Part shown: positions 6,376-14,980 of the stretch, in pieces | How positions within the stretch are numbered: the first letter of the stretch is position 1 | How the letters are laid out: each line of letters begins with the position of its first letter | NCBI GenBank assembly: GCA_043810355.1 | Contig: JBDROB010000078.1 | Span: 1 to 20,129, forward strand | Reading direction: 5' to 3' | Length of the DNA stretch: 20,129 bases | Source of the DNA: JAZDHV01 sp043810355 | GTDB taxonomy: Archaea > Nanobdellota > Nanobdellia > Woesearchaeales > JAGVYU01 | The notes under the pieces: generated by a model | The model's input: the letters and a program-made list of their open reading frames with translations, nothing else | Databases searched by the model: none | Told to the model about the DNA's origin: nothing | Translations under genes and position numbers: made by a program

Positions 6376-9300
6376 AATTTTTACATTATCAATGATCATG
6401 TTTTTAGTACTTAGCAGTTTGATTGTTTTAGCAGAATGTCCGCCTGATTGTGGTGACACTGCAGCACCTTCAGCAACTCCAACTGCAGAAAATGTTCCAG
6501 CATCTGATGTTCCTCAGACACCTTCAGAGCATGTTGATTATTACACTAATCCAGCAAATGTAGGAAAAGATCCAGTTGTTGACAAGGAATGGTTTGGCAA
6601 TAAAGAGAATGTAATGGAGCATGATAAGATTAGGGATGCAGAAGACAAATATTTCTCTGGTCTTGACAATCTAGGTGAACATGGAACAGAAGTTGATGAA
6701 AATGGAGAAATAACTGGGTATGGATCATCAGATAAGTTTTTAAGAGGTCAATTTGGTTTTGAAGATGATTCTGAAACTCATTTTGTCTCTGATCATATGA
6801 CTTGGAATCAAGGAAAGATTGTTGCAGGTGTTTCTGAGGATAATCCTGAGGGTGTCCAGCTTTTGATTGCAGAAGGTCAGATTCCTGCAGGCACAACTAA
6901 GATATCATTCAATCCAGAGACAAATTCATTTGTTTTTGAGCCAAGAGGTACAGAGATTGAAGCTGAAGTGACTCAGACAGGCGAAGCAGGTGTTATAAAA
7001 CTTGAAGGAGAATCAAGTATGAGCGATGAGCAGACCCAGCTTGATGTTGAACTTCCAAATGGTGGAGAAGTCCAGCTGACTGAAGACAATGGTGTGATAA
7101 TTGAAGGTGAATCTTCTGGAAGTGTTGGAAATGTTAATTTTGAGATGCCTGCAGAAGGAACTGTATCTGTCATTAATTCTCCTGCATTAAATGAGGATGG
7201 TTCTGTTGATGACTCTTCCACTCAATTGACAATGACTGCAACATCTATTGGTGATAGGCCAGTAACGCTTAATATTGGCCAGGATGATGGTGACACTGGA
7301 ATGTCAATTGAGGGAAAAAATATTGTGGCAGTCTTTGACCAGCAAACAACAACTGACACAGAAAGTGCAAATACGGCTGGAAATCCTAAATTTGTTTCTG
7401 TCACTGATGGTAAATTTTCATATGAAAATGATAATGGTGATGTCATCACTTCAAGAGGAGACTTTGACATTGAGTATGATGATTCTGGAAACATAAAGAA
7501 TTTGATTATGAAAACAAGTGATTCAGAAGCTGGTTTTGGTGTAATTGATGATATATCTGGAATGCCTCAATATCTCCTTCATGGAGAATCAAATGCCAGG
7601 TTTTCAGATGAAATTCTCCAAGAAGTCAATCTAAACAGTAAGGATAGTTATTTGCAGGACAATATTGAGGATTACAGAATTGGATCAACTGATCCTGACC
7701 ATGGTACTGACAAGATGAGAGATATCCTTTCTGATGTTGAGTTTCAGAGAAAAACAATCATGTTCGGCAATTTTGATGAAGAGATTAGAAATAATATTCT
7801 GAATTCAGGTGAATCAGAGGGAGAATCAATTGTCATTGTTGGAAAAGATGAGAATGACAAGAACCAGTACTTTGCACAGGGCCGTGACCTTTTCCTTGAT
7901 GTAAAAGGTGAGAGAGTATATACATTAAGAGATGGAACTTACGTTGATATTCAAGAGAATAATAATAGGATTTTCATGAATATTGACAATCAAAACATTC
8001 CTGATAATAAAGAAGTTTTTGCAGTCCTTGGCACTACATATAGAAAAGGAGATTTATTAGATAATGATCAATTTATTCAGGAAGATACATATGAGTTTGT
8101 CAGCTATGTTTCTCATGATTCAAGCGGAGATATGTCTATTTCTATTGACAAACAGACAATGTCTGAATTGCAGGCAATTGCAGGAGTTGAGACTTCATTT
8201 GCCTTATTAGACCGTGACCTTTTGGCAAATATTGGATATGGCAAGGTCAGTTTTATGAGAACCTCTGACTTTGGAATACAATATCAAGAAAAAGATAATG
8301 ATCCAGTTACAATCTTAAGCACTAGAGACACTCAACAATACCTTGGCCATGACCTTCCTACTCTGACAAGAATTGTCCAGAGGGGCATTGGAAATGATGA
8401 GCAGGGAGTCAATGTGAATCGTCTTGGATTGACAAGAATGTACCAAGTCATGAACAGGGAAACAGATGGGGAAAAATATATGGAAAACCTTGAGGAAATT
8501 GACTGGATGATAGAACTCATACCTTCTGATGATAGGCATTCATATAGGGCAGCTTTCCTTATTGATGCTATTCCGCAGATACCTGGGAATAAAGCAGATA
8601 GAGTGGCTATTGCAAATAAAATAAGTGAAGCAAGGATGAATATTGAGAATTTTGGTGATCTTCTCAATTCTGATCATTTTGATCCATCTCAGATTCTTGA
8701 TTATCTAGGTGAGGATCAGCATCAGATTGGAATGACTAGTTCTGCTACAACTATTGCTGATCTAATTGCAATAGAATCAGTTGAAGATGTTGCTTTCAGG
8801 CTTGAGAATTATCTTGCATTGACTGCTTTAGAAGAACAGATTGGTGGAATTGTTGACCATGAGAAAAGATCAAATGGTTTTAGGGTATTTATGGAAATGC
8901 AGAATATTGACAGTGAGGGTAATTATGAGGACACTGGACCTTCAATAAATAAGATAGTAATTATGCAGGAAATGGCGTTGGAACTGAGAAATGGAGGGGA
9001 GATTGCAAATTCAATGGCAGCAGAACAGCAGGCCTTTGATATGATTAGTGATCTAAGAGATATGAATCCAGATGCAGACCCTCAAATATTTGATCAAATG
9101 GAAGAAGCTCACAATCTTTTTGTCCAGGCAAATAGGGGAGGAAACCTTAATGCCATCGATGAAGCCTTGATTTTCAGGAGGAGTCTTATGGATCAGATTA
9201 TACAGGAGAGAAAAGGTGCATTTGAAAGAATTGAAGAGCTTGATCCCAATGATGAGTGGTTTATGGCAAAAGCGATTTTTACAGGAGGCTATGGAAAGTC

Positions 9301-12300
9301 ATTAGCTTTCTCTGATGAGAACGAAGCTATAGTCTTTGCAAATTCAGTTGATGGAGAGACTTTGAATAGATTGAATGGAATGAGCCTTATCAAGGAATTG
9401 AATAAAGCTGGTGTTTCAGGCGATAACATAGGAAGATTCCTTAATGGTGAGATGTCTGAAGTTGAGGTTAGCCAAATTGTTAACAGGGTAGCTGCAAACA
9501 GAATAGTTGAAGAAGAGAACTCATTATTTGATTCATATTCAACCAGGGAAGTTCAGGAATTTATGGAAAACCGGAGGCAAGAATTAAACAGTCTTGGGAC
9601 AGTAATTAGAAATCCTGATATTTCTGTTTTAGTGAATAATGATGGGTCACCTGTAAGTATCAATGGTTTTCCATTAAATGATTATGTTTATGACCAGGAT
9701 AATGAAATTTATTTGGCACCAGATGGAACATCTGTGACAATTTTGGATATTGCTGAGGAATATCCTGAGGTTGTTGATGAGTTTTTTATAGGGCAAGGTA
9801 GACCAAGATTGATTGATGCAAATGGAAAAATGCTTGGAGATGCTTTTTATCTGACTACTAATGACCAACAAGAAGTACTTAATGATTTTAGAGAGCTCAT
9901 GCCTCATGCTCAGGAAGTTTATCATAGTGAAGAATTTGGGAATGATTTAAGAAGCATTTTAGGTATTTATGAAACAGTACCTATGGAAGAAGGTTTTGGT
10001 TATGCCAATGAAGAGCTTAATATTGATGAAAATCTTCAGAATTCAAGATCAGGGGAGATGAGGCAGGATTATGCAATGAGCCTTTTTGGATCTGAAAAAG
10101 CAGCAAATTTCCTTAACTTTGTTGATGAGGGGGTTAGCATTGGAACAGTCACTATTGCAGTTGCAACAGGAGGGATAGGTGGATCAATTATCAGCCCTGT
10201 AACAACTGGAGCACGGGGTGCTGTTTTTGCATTGGCAGAAGATAGGGCCTTAGATGCAGGAATATTCTTTGTCCTTGATTCTTTTGGAGCTGATGTTCAT
10301 GATCCTCTTCTTGCAGGAGGTACAGGAATAGCCCTTGCACTCACAACTGGAAATATTAGGTCAATTGGAGCCTTAAGAAGAAGTGCATCAAGCTCGGCTT
10401 CAGATGCTGTCCAGGTATCTAGTAGATATTTTGATGATATTGGCACAAATGTTAATAAGCTCATGAGAGGTACGAGTGTCAATGATGTTCTTGCAAGAAA
10501 TCTTGATGATTTGACTTTAAACGCTCATCTGAATCCTATTGAAGAGTTTGTTGTCCCTCAAAGGACAGGTTTTTCTCCAACAAACATAGAATTATCTGAG
10601 ACACTTCCCTCTCATATAACAGTTAAACAGGTAGAAGGGCAATTCAGGCAATTGACAGATCCTGTAGGTCCAGATGGTTTACTAAGGAATTATGGATCAT
10701 CTTCTCTAGAGACAATCTCTAGGGATGTTGCTGAGGTATTTCCTGATCAAAGAGTTACGTCTGTAATGTTTGAGACAAATGGATATAGGGTTAGGGGAGA
10801 TGAATTAGTTGTAAATGACAAGGTCTTGAATGAACTTCAGCATGGAAACCTTGTAGGTCATTCAGATTTTGGTGATGAGATTGTAGCAAACGGAGTCATT
10901 AGGTTTAAGCAGATAGGCAGTGACATTGTTGATGAGTATAATGTTAGGATTGGTAGTACAGGGACAAGTATTGAACTTGTCAATGGCCATTCAAGAGTTG
11001 GCCCAAGAGGTACAGGTGTTTATTTTGCAGGAGATGTTGATGAAGTTATTCTCAATGATGTTGTTTCAGATGTGCTTGCAAGGAATCAAGGTGATTTCCT
11101 TGATACTCTTGATCCTACAGTTAGAGGTATTGTTGATGGAGAGGTTACAGGCTTTAGGGCTAGTATAGGATCAGGTCAGTCAGTTGAGGAAGCATATAGT
11201 AGGGCATCAAAAGGTTTTGGTGGAGGCACTCTGACAACTGGAGATACTTTTGGAGGTAAACACACCACAACAGTTGTAAGAGCTGACCAGATTGAATTAA
11301 CACAACCAATATATTTTGATTATACACGACAGGCACCTGGAATTGATTCAATGCATCCGTCTGGGCAGTCTTACAGGCAGAGATATGATTCTGCTTTAGA
11401 TGCATACAAAGCATCCCCAACTACAGGAAATCTTCATACTTTGGAAGATGCATTGAATGATGTACGTTTTGTGACTATGACCAATCCTGTTACTGGTGCG
11501 CCTAATGTTGGTGTTGGATATGCAATGGCTAAATACAGCAGGACTGAAAGAGCCTTAAGTACTGGTGGTGAGGAAAACTTTATTTTCTTTAATAGGGATG
11601 GATTGGTTTTCTCTGATGTTGATGATTTTGGAGAGTTAAATAGAGTTTTAAATTTGGAATTAGATCAAACAGTTAAAAGAGGTCAGTCTATTGATGATGT
11701 TGTTGTTGGAGGTATTGCAGACAGAATGCTTTACCAAGGCCAAGAAATTACCCAGGATATTCTTGATCAGACTGGCAGGGTTGATGTCCACACAATAAAT
11801 AGGATCAGACAGGCTGTTGCAGAAGAGACTGGAATGACAAGATCTTATGCAATGTATAACAGTGTTGATGGTGTTCTTGACGATGCTGCCGATCCAAATG
11901 TTGCAAGGCTTGTAATCCATAATGGTGTTTCTGATTTTCCAGGACATGGACCAGTCTCTATAGACACTTATAATGAGATGGTTATGAGTGTTGCCAAGAC
12001 AAGAGGAAAAAATGGTGTTGCTGTTCTTGAGACCATGTCTGAAGATGGAACTAATGGTGTAGTCAGGCTATATAATGATTATCTCCCAGATGGTCAACCT
12101 ATTCATGTAAGATTTAATCCTGAAACAGGGACTGCTTCACAATATGTTCCATTAGGAATGAGACAAGATGAATTTGTCAGCTTCAGTTCAAGGATTGACA
12201 GTGAGCTGGATAGATTAGTAGGAGATATACCAAGAGATAGAGTAAGAGTTGTTGGAAGTTCAATAACAGGTAAATCTACTAAAACAGGTGATCCATTTAT

Positions 12301-12616
12301 TAGAGATCCGACTCATGATTATGATGTAAGTATCATTGTCTCTCAAGATGAATTTGATGAGATTGCACAAACAATAAGATCAAGAACTCCTGATGGGAAA
12401 CCACCTGCAAAAGGTTTTGAAAGAGAAGTAAATAAAGGAAAACTGAGTGCTTATTGGCTCCATTATCTTGATGATGATAAGGCTTTAAGAAGTAATTTAT
12501 GGAGATTAGGAAATGAAGAACTTGGCACAAAAGCTGTTCAGCTTTCAGTTATTGTAGAAGGATCAAAATTTGATTCTGATGCATTTATTCCATTAGTTGT
12601 AGAAGCTGCGTCTTAA
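6365..12616 (+). CDS. Giant secreted multidomain protein, polymorphic-toxin-like
   Basis: The 2083-aa product starts with a clean signal peptide (hydrophobic 6-22, probable cleavage in V-L-A|E-C near 24; a lipoprotein C25 is possible). Residues about 180-400 are acidic, Gly/Ser-rich, beta-prone and repetitive, with E-G-E-S-S appearing twice. Residues 400-1250 are mixed alpha/beta without a family I recognise. Residues about 1256-1350 form a Gly/Ala-rich hydrophobic stretch of the kind that precedes toxin domains in polymorphic toxins. Around 1544-1560, G-P-R-G-T-G-V-Y-F-A recalls ADP-ribosyltransferase folds. The C-terminus has G1964-S1965-S1966 followed by D1985-Y1986-D1987, the hG[GS]...DhD pattern of nucleotidyltransferases; a third catalytic acidic residue is not evident. 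It overlaps the upstream anchor gene. No immunity-like gene follows on the same strand. Secretion is well supported; toxin activity is inference. Confidence 0.7.
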   Translation: MKNKIFTLSMIMFLVLSSLIVLAECPPDCGDTAAPSATPTAENVPASDVPQTPSEHVDYYTNPANVGKDPVVDKEWFGNKENVMEHDKIRDAEDKYFSGLDNLGEHGTEVDENGEITGYGSSDKFLRGQFGFEDDSETHFVSDHMTWNQGKIVAGVSEDNPEGVQLLIAEGQIPAGTTKISFNPETNSFVFEPRGTEIEAEVTQTGEAGVIKLEGESSMSDEQTQLDVELPNGGEVQLTEDNGVIIEGESSGSVGNVNFEMPAEGTVSVINSPALNEDGSVDDSSTQLTMTATSIGDRPVTLNIGQDDGDTGMSIEGKNIVAVFDQQTTTDTESANTAGNPKFVSVTDGKFSYENDNGDVITSRGDFDIEYDDSGNIKNLIMKTSDSEAGFGVIDDISGMPQYLLHGESNARFSDEILQEVNLNSKDSYLQDNIEDYRIGSTDPDHGTDKMRDILSDVEFQRKTIMFGNFDEEIRNNILNSGESEGESIVIVGKDENDKNQYFAQGRDLFLDVKGERVYTLRDGTYVDIQENNNRIFMNIDNQNIPDNKEVFAVLGTTYRKGDLLDNDQFIQEDTYEFVSYVSHDSSGDMSISIDKQTMSELQAIAGVETSFALLDRDLLANIGYGKVSFMRTSDFGIQYQEKDNDPVTILSTRDTQQYLGHDLPTLTRIVQRGIGNDEQGVNVNRLGLTRMYQVMNRETDGEKYMENLEEIDWMIELIPSDDRHSYRAAFLIDAIPQIPGNKADRVAIANKISEARMNIENFGDLLNSDHFDPSQILDYLGEDQHQIGMTSSATTIADLIAIESVEDVAFRLENYLALTALEEQIGGIVDHEKRSNGFRVFMEMQNIDSEGNYEDTGPSINKIVIMQEMALELRNGGEIANSMAAEQQAFDMISDLRDMNPDADPQIFDQMEEAHNLFVQANRGGNLNAIDEALIFRRSLMDQIIQERKGAFERIEELDPNDEWFMAKAIFTGGYGKSLAFSDENEAIVFANSVDGETLNRLNGMSLIKELNKAGVSGDNIGRFLNGEMSEVEVSQIVNRVAANRIVEEENSLFDSYSTREVQEFMENRRQELNSLGTVIRNPDISVLVNNDGSPVSINGFPLNDYVYDQDNEIYLAPDGTSVTILDIAEEYPEVVDEFFIGQGRPRLIDANGKMLGDAFYLTTNDQQEVLNDFRELMPHAQEVYHSEEFGNDLRSILGIYETVPMEEGFGYANEELNIDENLQNSRSGEMRQDYAMSLFGSEKAANFLNFVDEGVSIGTVTIAVATGGIGGSIISPVTTGARGAVFALAEDRALDAGIFFVLDSFGADVHDPLLAGGTGIALALTTGNIRSIGALRRSASSSASDAVQVSSRYFDDIGTNVNKLMRGTSVNDVLARNLDDLTLNAHLNPIEEFVVPQRTGFSPTNIELSETLPSHITVKQVEGQFRQLTDPVGPDGLLRNYGSSSLETISRDVAEVFPDQRVTSVMFETNGYRVRGDELVVNDKVLNELQHGNLVGHSDFGDEIVANGVIRFKQIGSDIVDEYNVRIGSTGTSIELVNGHSRVGPRGTGVYFAGDVDEVILNDVVSDVLARNQGDFLDTLDPTVRGIVDGEVTGFRASIGSGQSVEEAYSRASKGFGGGTLTTGDTFGGKHTTTVVRADQIELTQPIYFDYTRQAPGIDSMHPSGQSYRQRYDSALDAYKASPTTGNLHTLEDALNDVRFVTMTNPVTGAPNVGVGYAMAKYSRTERALSTGGEENFIFFNRDGLVFSDVDDFGELNRVLNLELDQTVKRGQSIDDVVVGGIADRMLYQGQEITQDILDQTGRVDVHTINRIRQAVAEETGMTRSYAMYNSVDGVLDDAADPNVARLVIHNGVSDFPGHGPVSIDTYNEMVMSVAKTRGKNGVAVLETMSEDGTNGVVRLYNDYLPDGQPIHVRFNPETGTASQYVPLGMRQDEFVSFSSRIDSELDRLVGDIPRDRVRVVGSSITGKSTKTGDPFIRDPTHDYDVSIIVSQDEFDEIAQTIRSRTPDGKPPAKGFEREVNKGKLSAYWLHYLDDDKALRSNLWRLGNEELGTKAVQLSVIVEGSKFDSDAFIPLVVEAAS

Positions 12617-12619
12617 TAT

Positions 12620-13081
12620 TTATTCTAAAAATTCTTGTATTCCACTTATCATCCTTTTTTCATGTCTAACTGCTTCACTAAAACTTGGATTTAATCTGGA
12701 GGCATGAGTTAGGTTATCTTCAGCAGAATACAGCAGTGATCTATGTCTATCATTTCCCTTAGGATTTACTCCAACTTCTTCAATTTCAGCTGCAGCAATT
12801 TGTCTTTGAGCTCTTGCTAACATCAGATAAGCATCTGCAAAATCAGGTTTTTGCTCAATTGCTCTTTCATAATGTGTGACTGCATCAGTCAAATTTGGAA
12901 TTGGATTTCCATTAGCTGTTTTCATTTTAAATGTTGCAACAAAATAATGGGCTAATGGATGATCTTGGTCCTGTAATCTTATTAATATTTCAAGGGCTCT
13001 AACTTTTTCTCCATTTTGAAGAAAATTTAGTCCAGCATGCAATGCTCTTTCCATTTCCCTTTGTTCTTGTAAGTTTGCCAT
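12620..13081 (-). CDS. TPR-repeat protein
   Basis: The 153-aa product is all helical with tetratricopeptide-type repeats. The clearest is the pair around ALHAGLNFLQNGEKVRALEI and TDAVTHYERAIEQKPDFADA, followed by AEDNLTHASRLNPSFSEA. TPRs mediate protein contacts. The protein has no signal peptide and should be cytoplasmic. Its start lies 3 nt beyond the stop of the phosphoesterase gene, so the two form an operon with likely translational coupling; no strong Shine-Dalgarno sequence is seen. Its stop lies 3 nt from the stop of the giant exoprotein gene, in convergent orientation. A partner for the phosphoesterase is the natural inference. Confidence 0.75.
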   Translation of the reverse strand: MANLQEQREMERALHAGLNFLQNGEKVRALEILIRLQDQDHPLAHYFVATFKMKTANGNPIPNLTDAVTHYERAIEQKPDFADAYLMLARAQRQIAAAEIEEVGVNPKGNDRHRSLLYSAEDNLTHASRLNPSFSEAVRHEKRMISGIQEFLE

Positions 13082-13084
13082 TTT

Positions 13085-13759
13085 TTATCTTTCCCAAGAG
13101 AATTTATAAGGTTTGTTTTGTCCATCTTGTAATCCTTTAATTTGATCTAAAGAATATGATTCAGTGTCAAGAATAGCATATCCATGATGAGGGTACCCCA
13201 TTCCAATTATCTCTGTTTGTCCAACTCTTGATTCATAAAAGTTATGATGATGGCCGAATATTGCCAACCTTGGTTTTAGTTCTTCAATAAGCCTAGTAAT
13301 ATGTTCTTTTCCAACATCTGCACCATTTTTCTGTACAACACCTAATGGAGCTTCATGTGATAAAAGAATATCAATAGGTACATCAGTTTGTAGTGCTTTT
13401 TCTACATCCTTTACTGTATAAAATTTTGATACTTCTTCACCATGATTAAAGAAATGTGGAGAATATACACCAGGAAATCCTAATACTCTTGTGTTGTCAG
13501 GTAGAGTATATACATCACCAGCCCTCAGAGCAATTAAATCTTTTGGTTGTCTAAATAATTCACCTAAAACACTTGGATTATCATGGTTTCCATGGACAAA
13601 AACTAATTTTTTGTTTTTCCAAGGTTTGTAATCATAATTACAGAAATCACCAGTGCTTAAGGCAACTCCATTATCTTCTAATTCATGGCTAATAATGGCA
13701 TTTGCCTTATCCCATTTTCCGTGGATATCTCCTAATATTACAATCTTCATTTTCTTCAC
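13085..13759 (-). CDS. Calcineurin-like metallophosphoesterase
   Basis: The 224-aa product carries the full two-metal phosphoesterase motif set: D11-I-H13 (GDIHG), G37-D38, G57-N58-H59-D60, H135 (LSHEAP) and G169-H170-H171-H172. The closest known types are small YfcE/MPP-family phosphodiesterases acting on nucleotides or nucleic-acid ends; the substrate cannot be told from sequence. The gene leads an operon with the TPR gene. ATG 13759 gives MKKMKIVI; a start at the second Met (13750) would also keep the domain whole. A minus-strand TATA box near 13797-13808 predicts a leader of about 17 nt. Confidence 0.85.
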   Translation of the reverse strand: MKKMKIVILGDIHGKWDKANAIISHELEDNGVALSTGDFCNYDYKPWKNKKLVFVHGNHDNPSVLGELFRQPKDLIALRAGDVYTLPDNTRVLGFPGVYSPHFFNHGEEVSKFYTVKDVEKALQTDVPIDILLSHEAPLGVVQKNGADVGKEHITRLIEELKPRLAIFGHHHNFYESRVGQTEIIGMGYPHHGYAILDTESYSLDQIKGLQDGQNKPYKFSWER

Positions 13760-13796
13760 GAATAGTTCATATTCGTATAAAATAGATAAAACTAAT

Positions 13797-13843
13797 CATT
13801 TATAAATCTTTCTATTATTACTACTAGAAAGTAATTAAATAAA
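13797..13843 (-). promoter_or_regulatory. Promoter of the phosphoesterase-TPR operon, with shared upstream motif
   Basis: On the minus strand AAAGATTTATAAAT (complement of 13799-13812 region) is preceded by TAGTAGTAATAATAG. Nearly the same upstream sequence precedes the gene at 17849, and a related one precedes the gene at 14981. The shared block suggests a common regulator or a preferred BRE/TATA context. Confidence 0.4.
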
Positions 13844-13865
13844 AGAAAGATAAAAAAATAAACAA

Positions 13866-13988
13866 TTGAAAATTGTTTTAAATACAAATGATATTGTTTA
13901 TTCAGCTGAACAAGATTTTGAAAGGATTCTTGACAGAATAAGGATTCCATTTGCTTCTGCAAGAGAAGAGCTTGCTTATGCTTCTTAA
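13866..13988 (+). pseudogene. Possible 40-aa ORF or gene remnant
   Basis: An open frame from TTG 13866 to TAA 13986-13988 would encode 40 residues, starting (M)KIVLNTNDIVYSAEQ and ending in FASAREELAYAS. The composition looks protein-like, with an amphipathic helix at the end. The first residues loosely recall the N-terminus of PIN proteins (K-I-V-L-D-T-N), with Asp replaced by Asn. There is no ATG in frame, no Shine-Dalgarno site, and a stop at 13851. It may be the remnant of a truncated gene. It fills part of the 282-nt gap between the divergent phosphoesterase and SRAP genes. Confidence 0.25.
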
Positions 13989-14010
13989 CAGTAAAATTCT
14001 TAATAGTAAA

Positions 14011-14020
14011 ATAAATAAAT
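14011..14020 (+). promoter_or_regulatory. TATA box of the SRAP gene
   Basis: ATAAATAAAT is centred about 27 nt before ATG 14042, which predicts a leaderless transcript; no Shine-Dalgarno sequence precedes the ATG. Confidence 0.4.
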
Positions 14021-14041
14021 AACCTATTCTATACAATCCTC

Positions 14042-14713
14042 ATGTGCGGAAGATTCAGCATCTATTCATCTATGCAGGCTATTGAGAATAGGTTCAATGC
14101 CAAATCAGTCTTTAAATTCCCAGTATATTATAATGCTGCTCCAGGCCTAAATCTGCCTATAATCATAAATCCTGATCAAAACAAGGAAATATTAACAAAA
14201 GGAATCAAGAATCAGATTGTCTCAGCCAAATGGGGATTGATCCCGCATTGGAGCAAGGAAGAAAAATCTGCGTTTAAGATGATCAATTCTAGGGCTGAGA
14301 CTGTCTCAGAAAAGCCTTCTTTCAAGACTTATTTTAAATCACAGCGTTGCTTGATTCCAGCAAATAATTTCTTTGAATGGAAAAAGACAAGCAAAGGGAA
14401 GATCCCTTATCTGATTAAAGTAAAGAAAGAGGACTTGTTCTCAATGGCTGGTATATTCAGCATTTGGAAGGATCTTAGCAATAAAACAAATAACAAAGAA
14501 ATCATATCTTTTAGTATAATCACAACTGAGCCAAACAAATTAACAAAAAAAATCCATGACAGGATGCCTGTTGTGCTTTCAAAAGGAGATGAAGGTAAAT
14601 ATCTGAAAGAAGAGGACTTAGAAAAGGTGAAAAAACTTCTGAAACCATTTGATGCAGACAGGATGGAGATGTTTCCTGTTGATATGTCAGAAATATACCC
14701 ATGGCCTGCATGA
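14042..14713 (+). CDS. SRAP domain protein (YedK/HMCES), abasic-site DNA-protein crosslinker
   Basis: The 223-aa product is a complete SRAP domain. Met1 is followed by the catalytic Cys2 (MCGRF), which after Met removal forms a thiazolidine crosslink with abasic sites in single-stranded DNA. The other active-site residues are present: N82 (INSRAE), E112 (FFEW) and H172 (HDRMP). The conserved blocks WGLIPHW (64-70) and PAN-FFEW (106-113) confirm the family. The length is typical. Its role is to shield abasic sites at stalled forks. It is a single gene with a leaderless start. A structured element begins about 48 nt after its stop. Confidence 0.93.
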   Translation: MCGRFSIYSSMQAIENRFNAKSVFKFPVYYNAAPGLNLPIIINPDQNKEILTKGIKNQIVSAKWGLIPHWSKEEKSAFKMINSRAETVSEKPSFKTYFKSQRCLIPANNFFEWKKTSKGKIPYLIKVKKEDLFSMAGIFSIWKDLSNKTNNKEIISFSIITTEPNKLTKKIHDRMPVVLSKGDEGKYLKEEDLEKVKKLLKPFDADRMEMFPVDMSEIYPWPA

Positions 14714-14760
14714 CCAGTGGACAATACTGTCAACAATCTATTTTTGGAATGTGGTATATT

Positions 14761-14866
14761 TCTGAGCATGTTCAAAGTCGGCAGGGTGAGCGAAGCGAAC
14801 ATGCCACCAGCCTATTGACTGGTGGTCACTGCCGACTTTGACAATTCTGTGAACAGTCCACAGAAT
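14761..14866 (+). ncRNA. Candidate structured RNA, copy 2
   Basis: TCTGAGCATG (14761-14770) precedes a 13-bp stem (14772-14784 with 14829-14841) that encloses exactly 44 nt. Nested inside is a 7-bp hairpin (14804-14810 with 14819-14825). Two nt after the main stem is a perfect 8-bp hairpin (14844-14851 with 14859-14866). The order and sizes match 4742-4836, but the stem bases differ with pairing kept. An outer pairing GTGGAC/GTCCAC (14717-14722 with 14856-14861) is possible. It may be the 3' UTR of the SRAP gene, an independent ncRNA or a palindromic mobile element. Confidence 0.5.
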
Positions 14867-14919
14867 AATGCTGCTGATATGATCAACCCGATCAGGACTT
14901 TGATATGAACAAAAATATA

Positions 14920-14958
14920 ACTATTTTATAGTGATAACAAAACAAAAGATTTATAAAA
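14920..14958 (+). promoter_or_regulatory. Promoter of the 222-aa gene, with shared upstream motif
   Basis: ACTATTTTATAGT (14921-14932 region, palindromic arms ACTA/TAGT) lies upstream of AAAGATTTATAAAA (14945-14958). The TATA box is centred about 27 nt before ATG 14981, giving a leaderless start. The block resembles the minus-strand promoters at 13797-13843 and 17872-17909. Confidence 0.45.
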
Positions 14959-14980
14959 AAGAATAAACTTTCTTTTTCTT

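Noticed and set aside
6630..12530. Many 60-110-aa ORFs in other frames within the giant gene
   Set aside because: They lie inside one continuous, protein-like 2083-codon frame and lack their own promoters and ribosome-binding sites.
12620..13081. TPR gene as the immunity protein of the giant toxin-like protein
   Set aside because: It is on the opposite strand and coupled to the phosphoesterase gene; immunity genes normally follow the toxin on the same strand.
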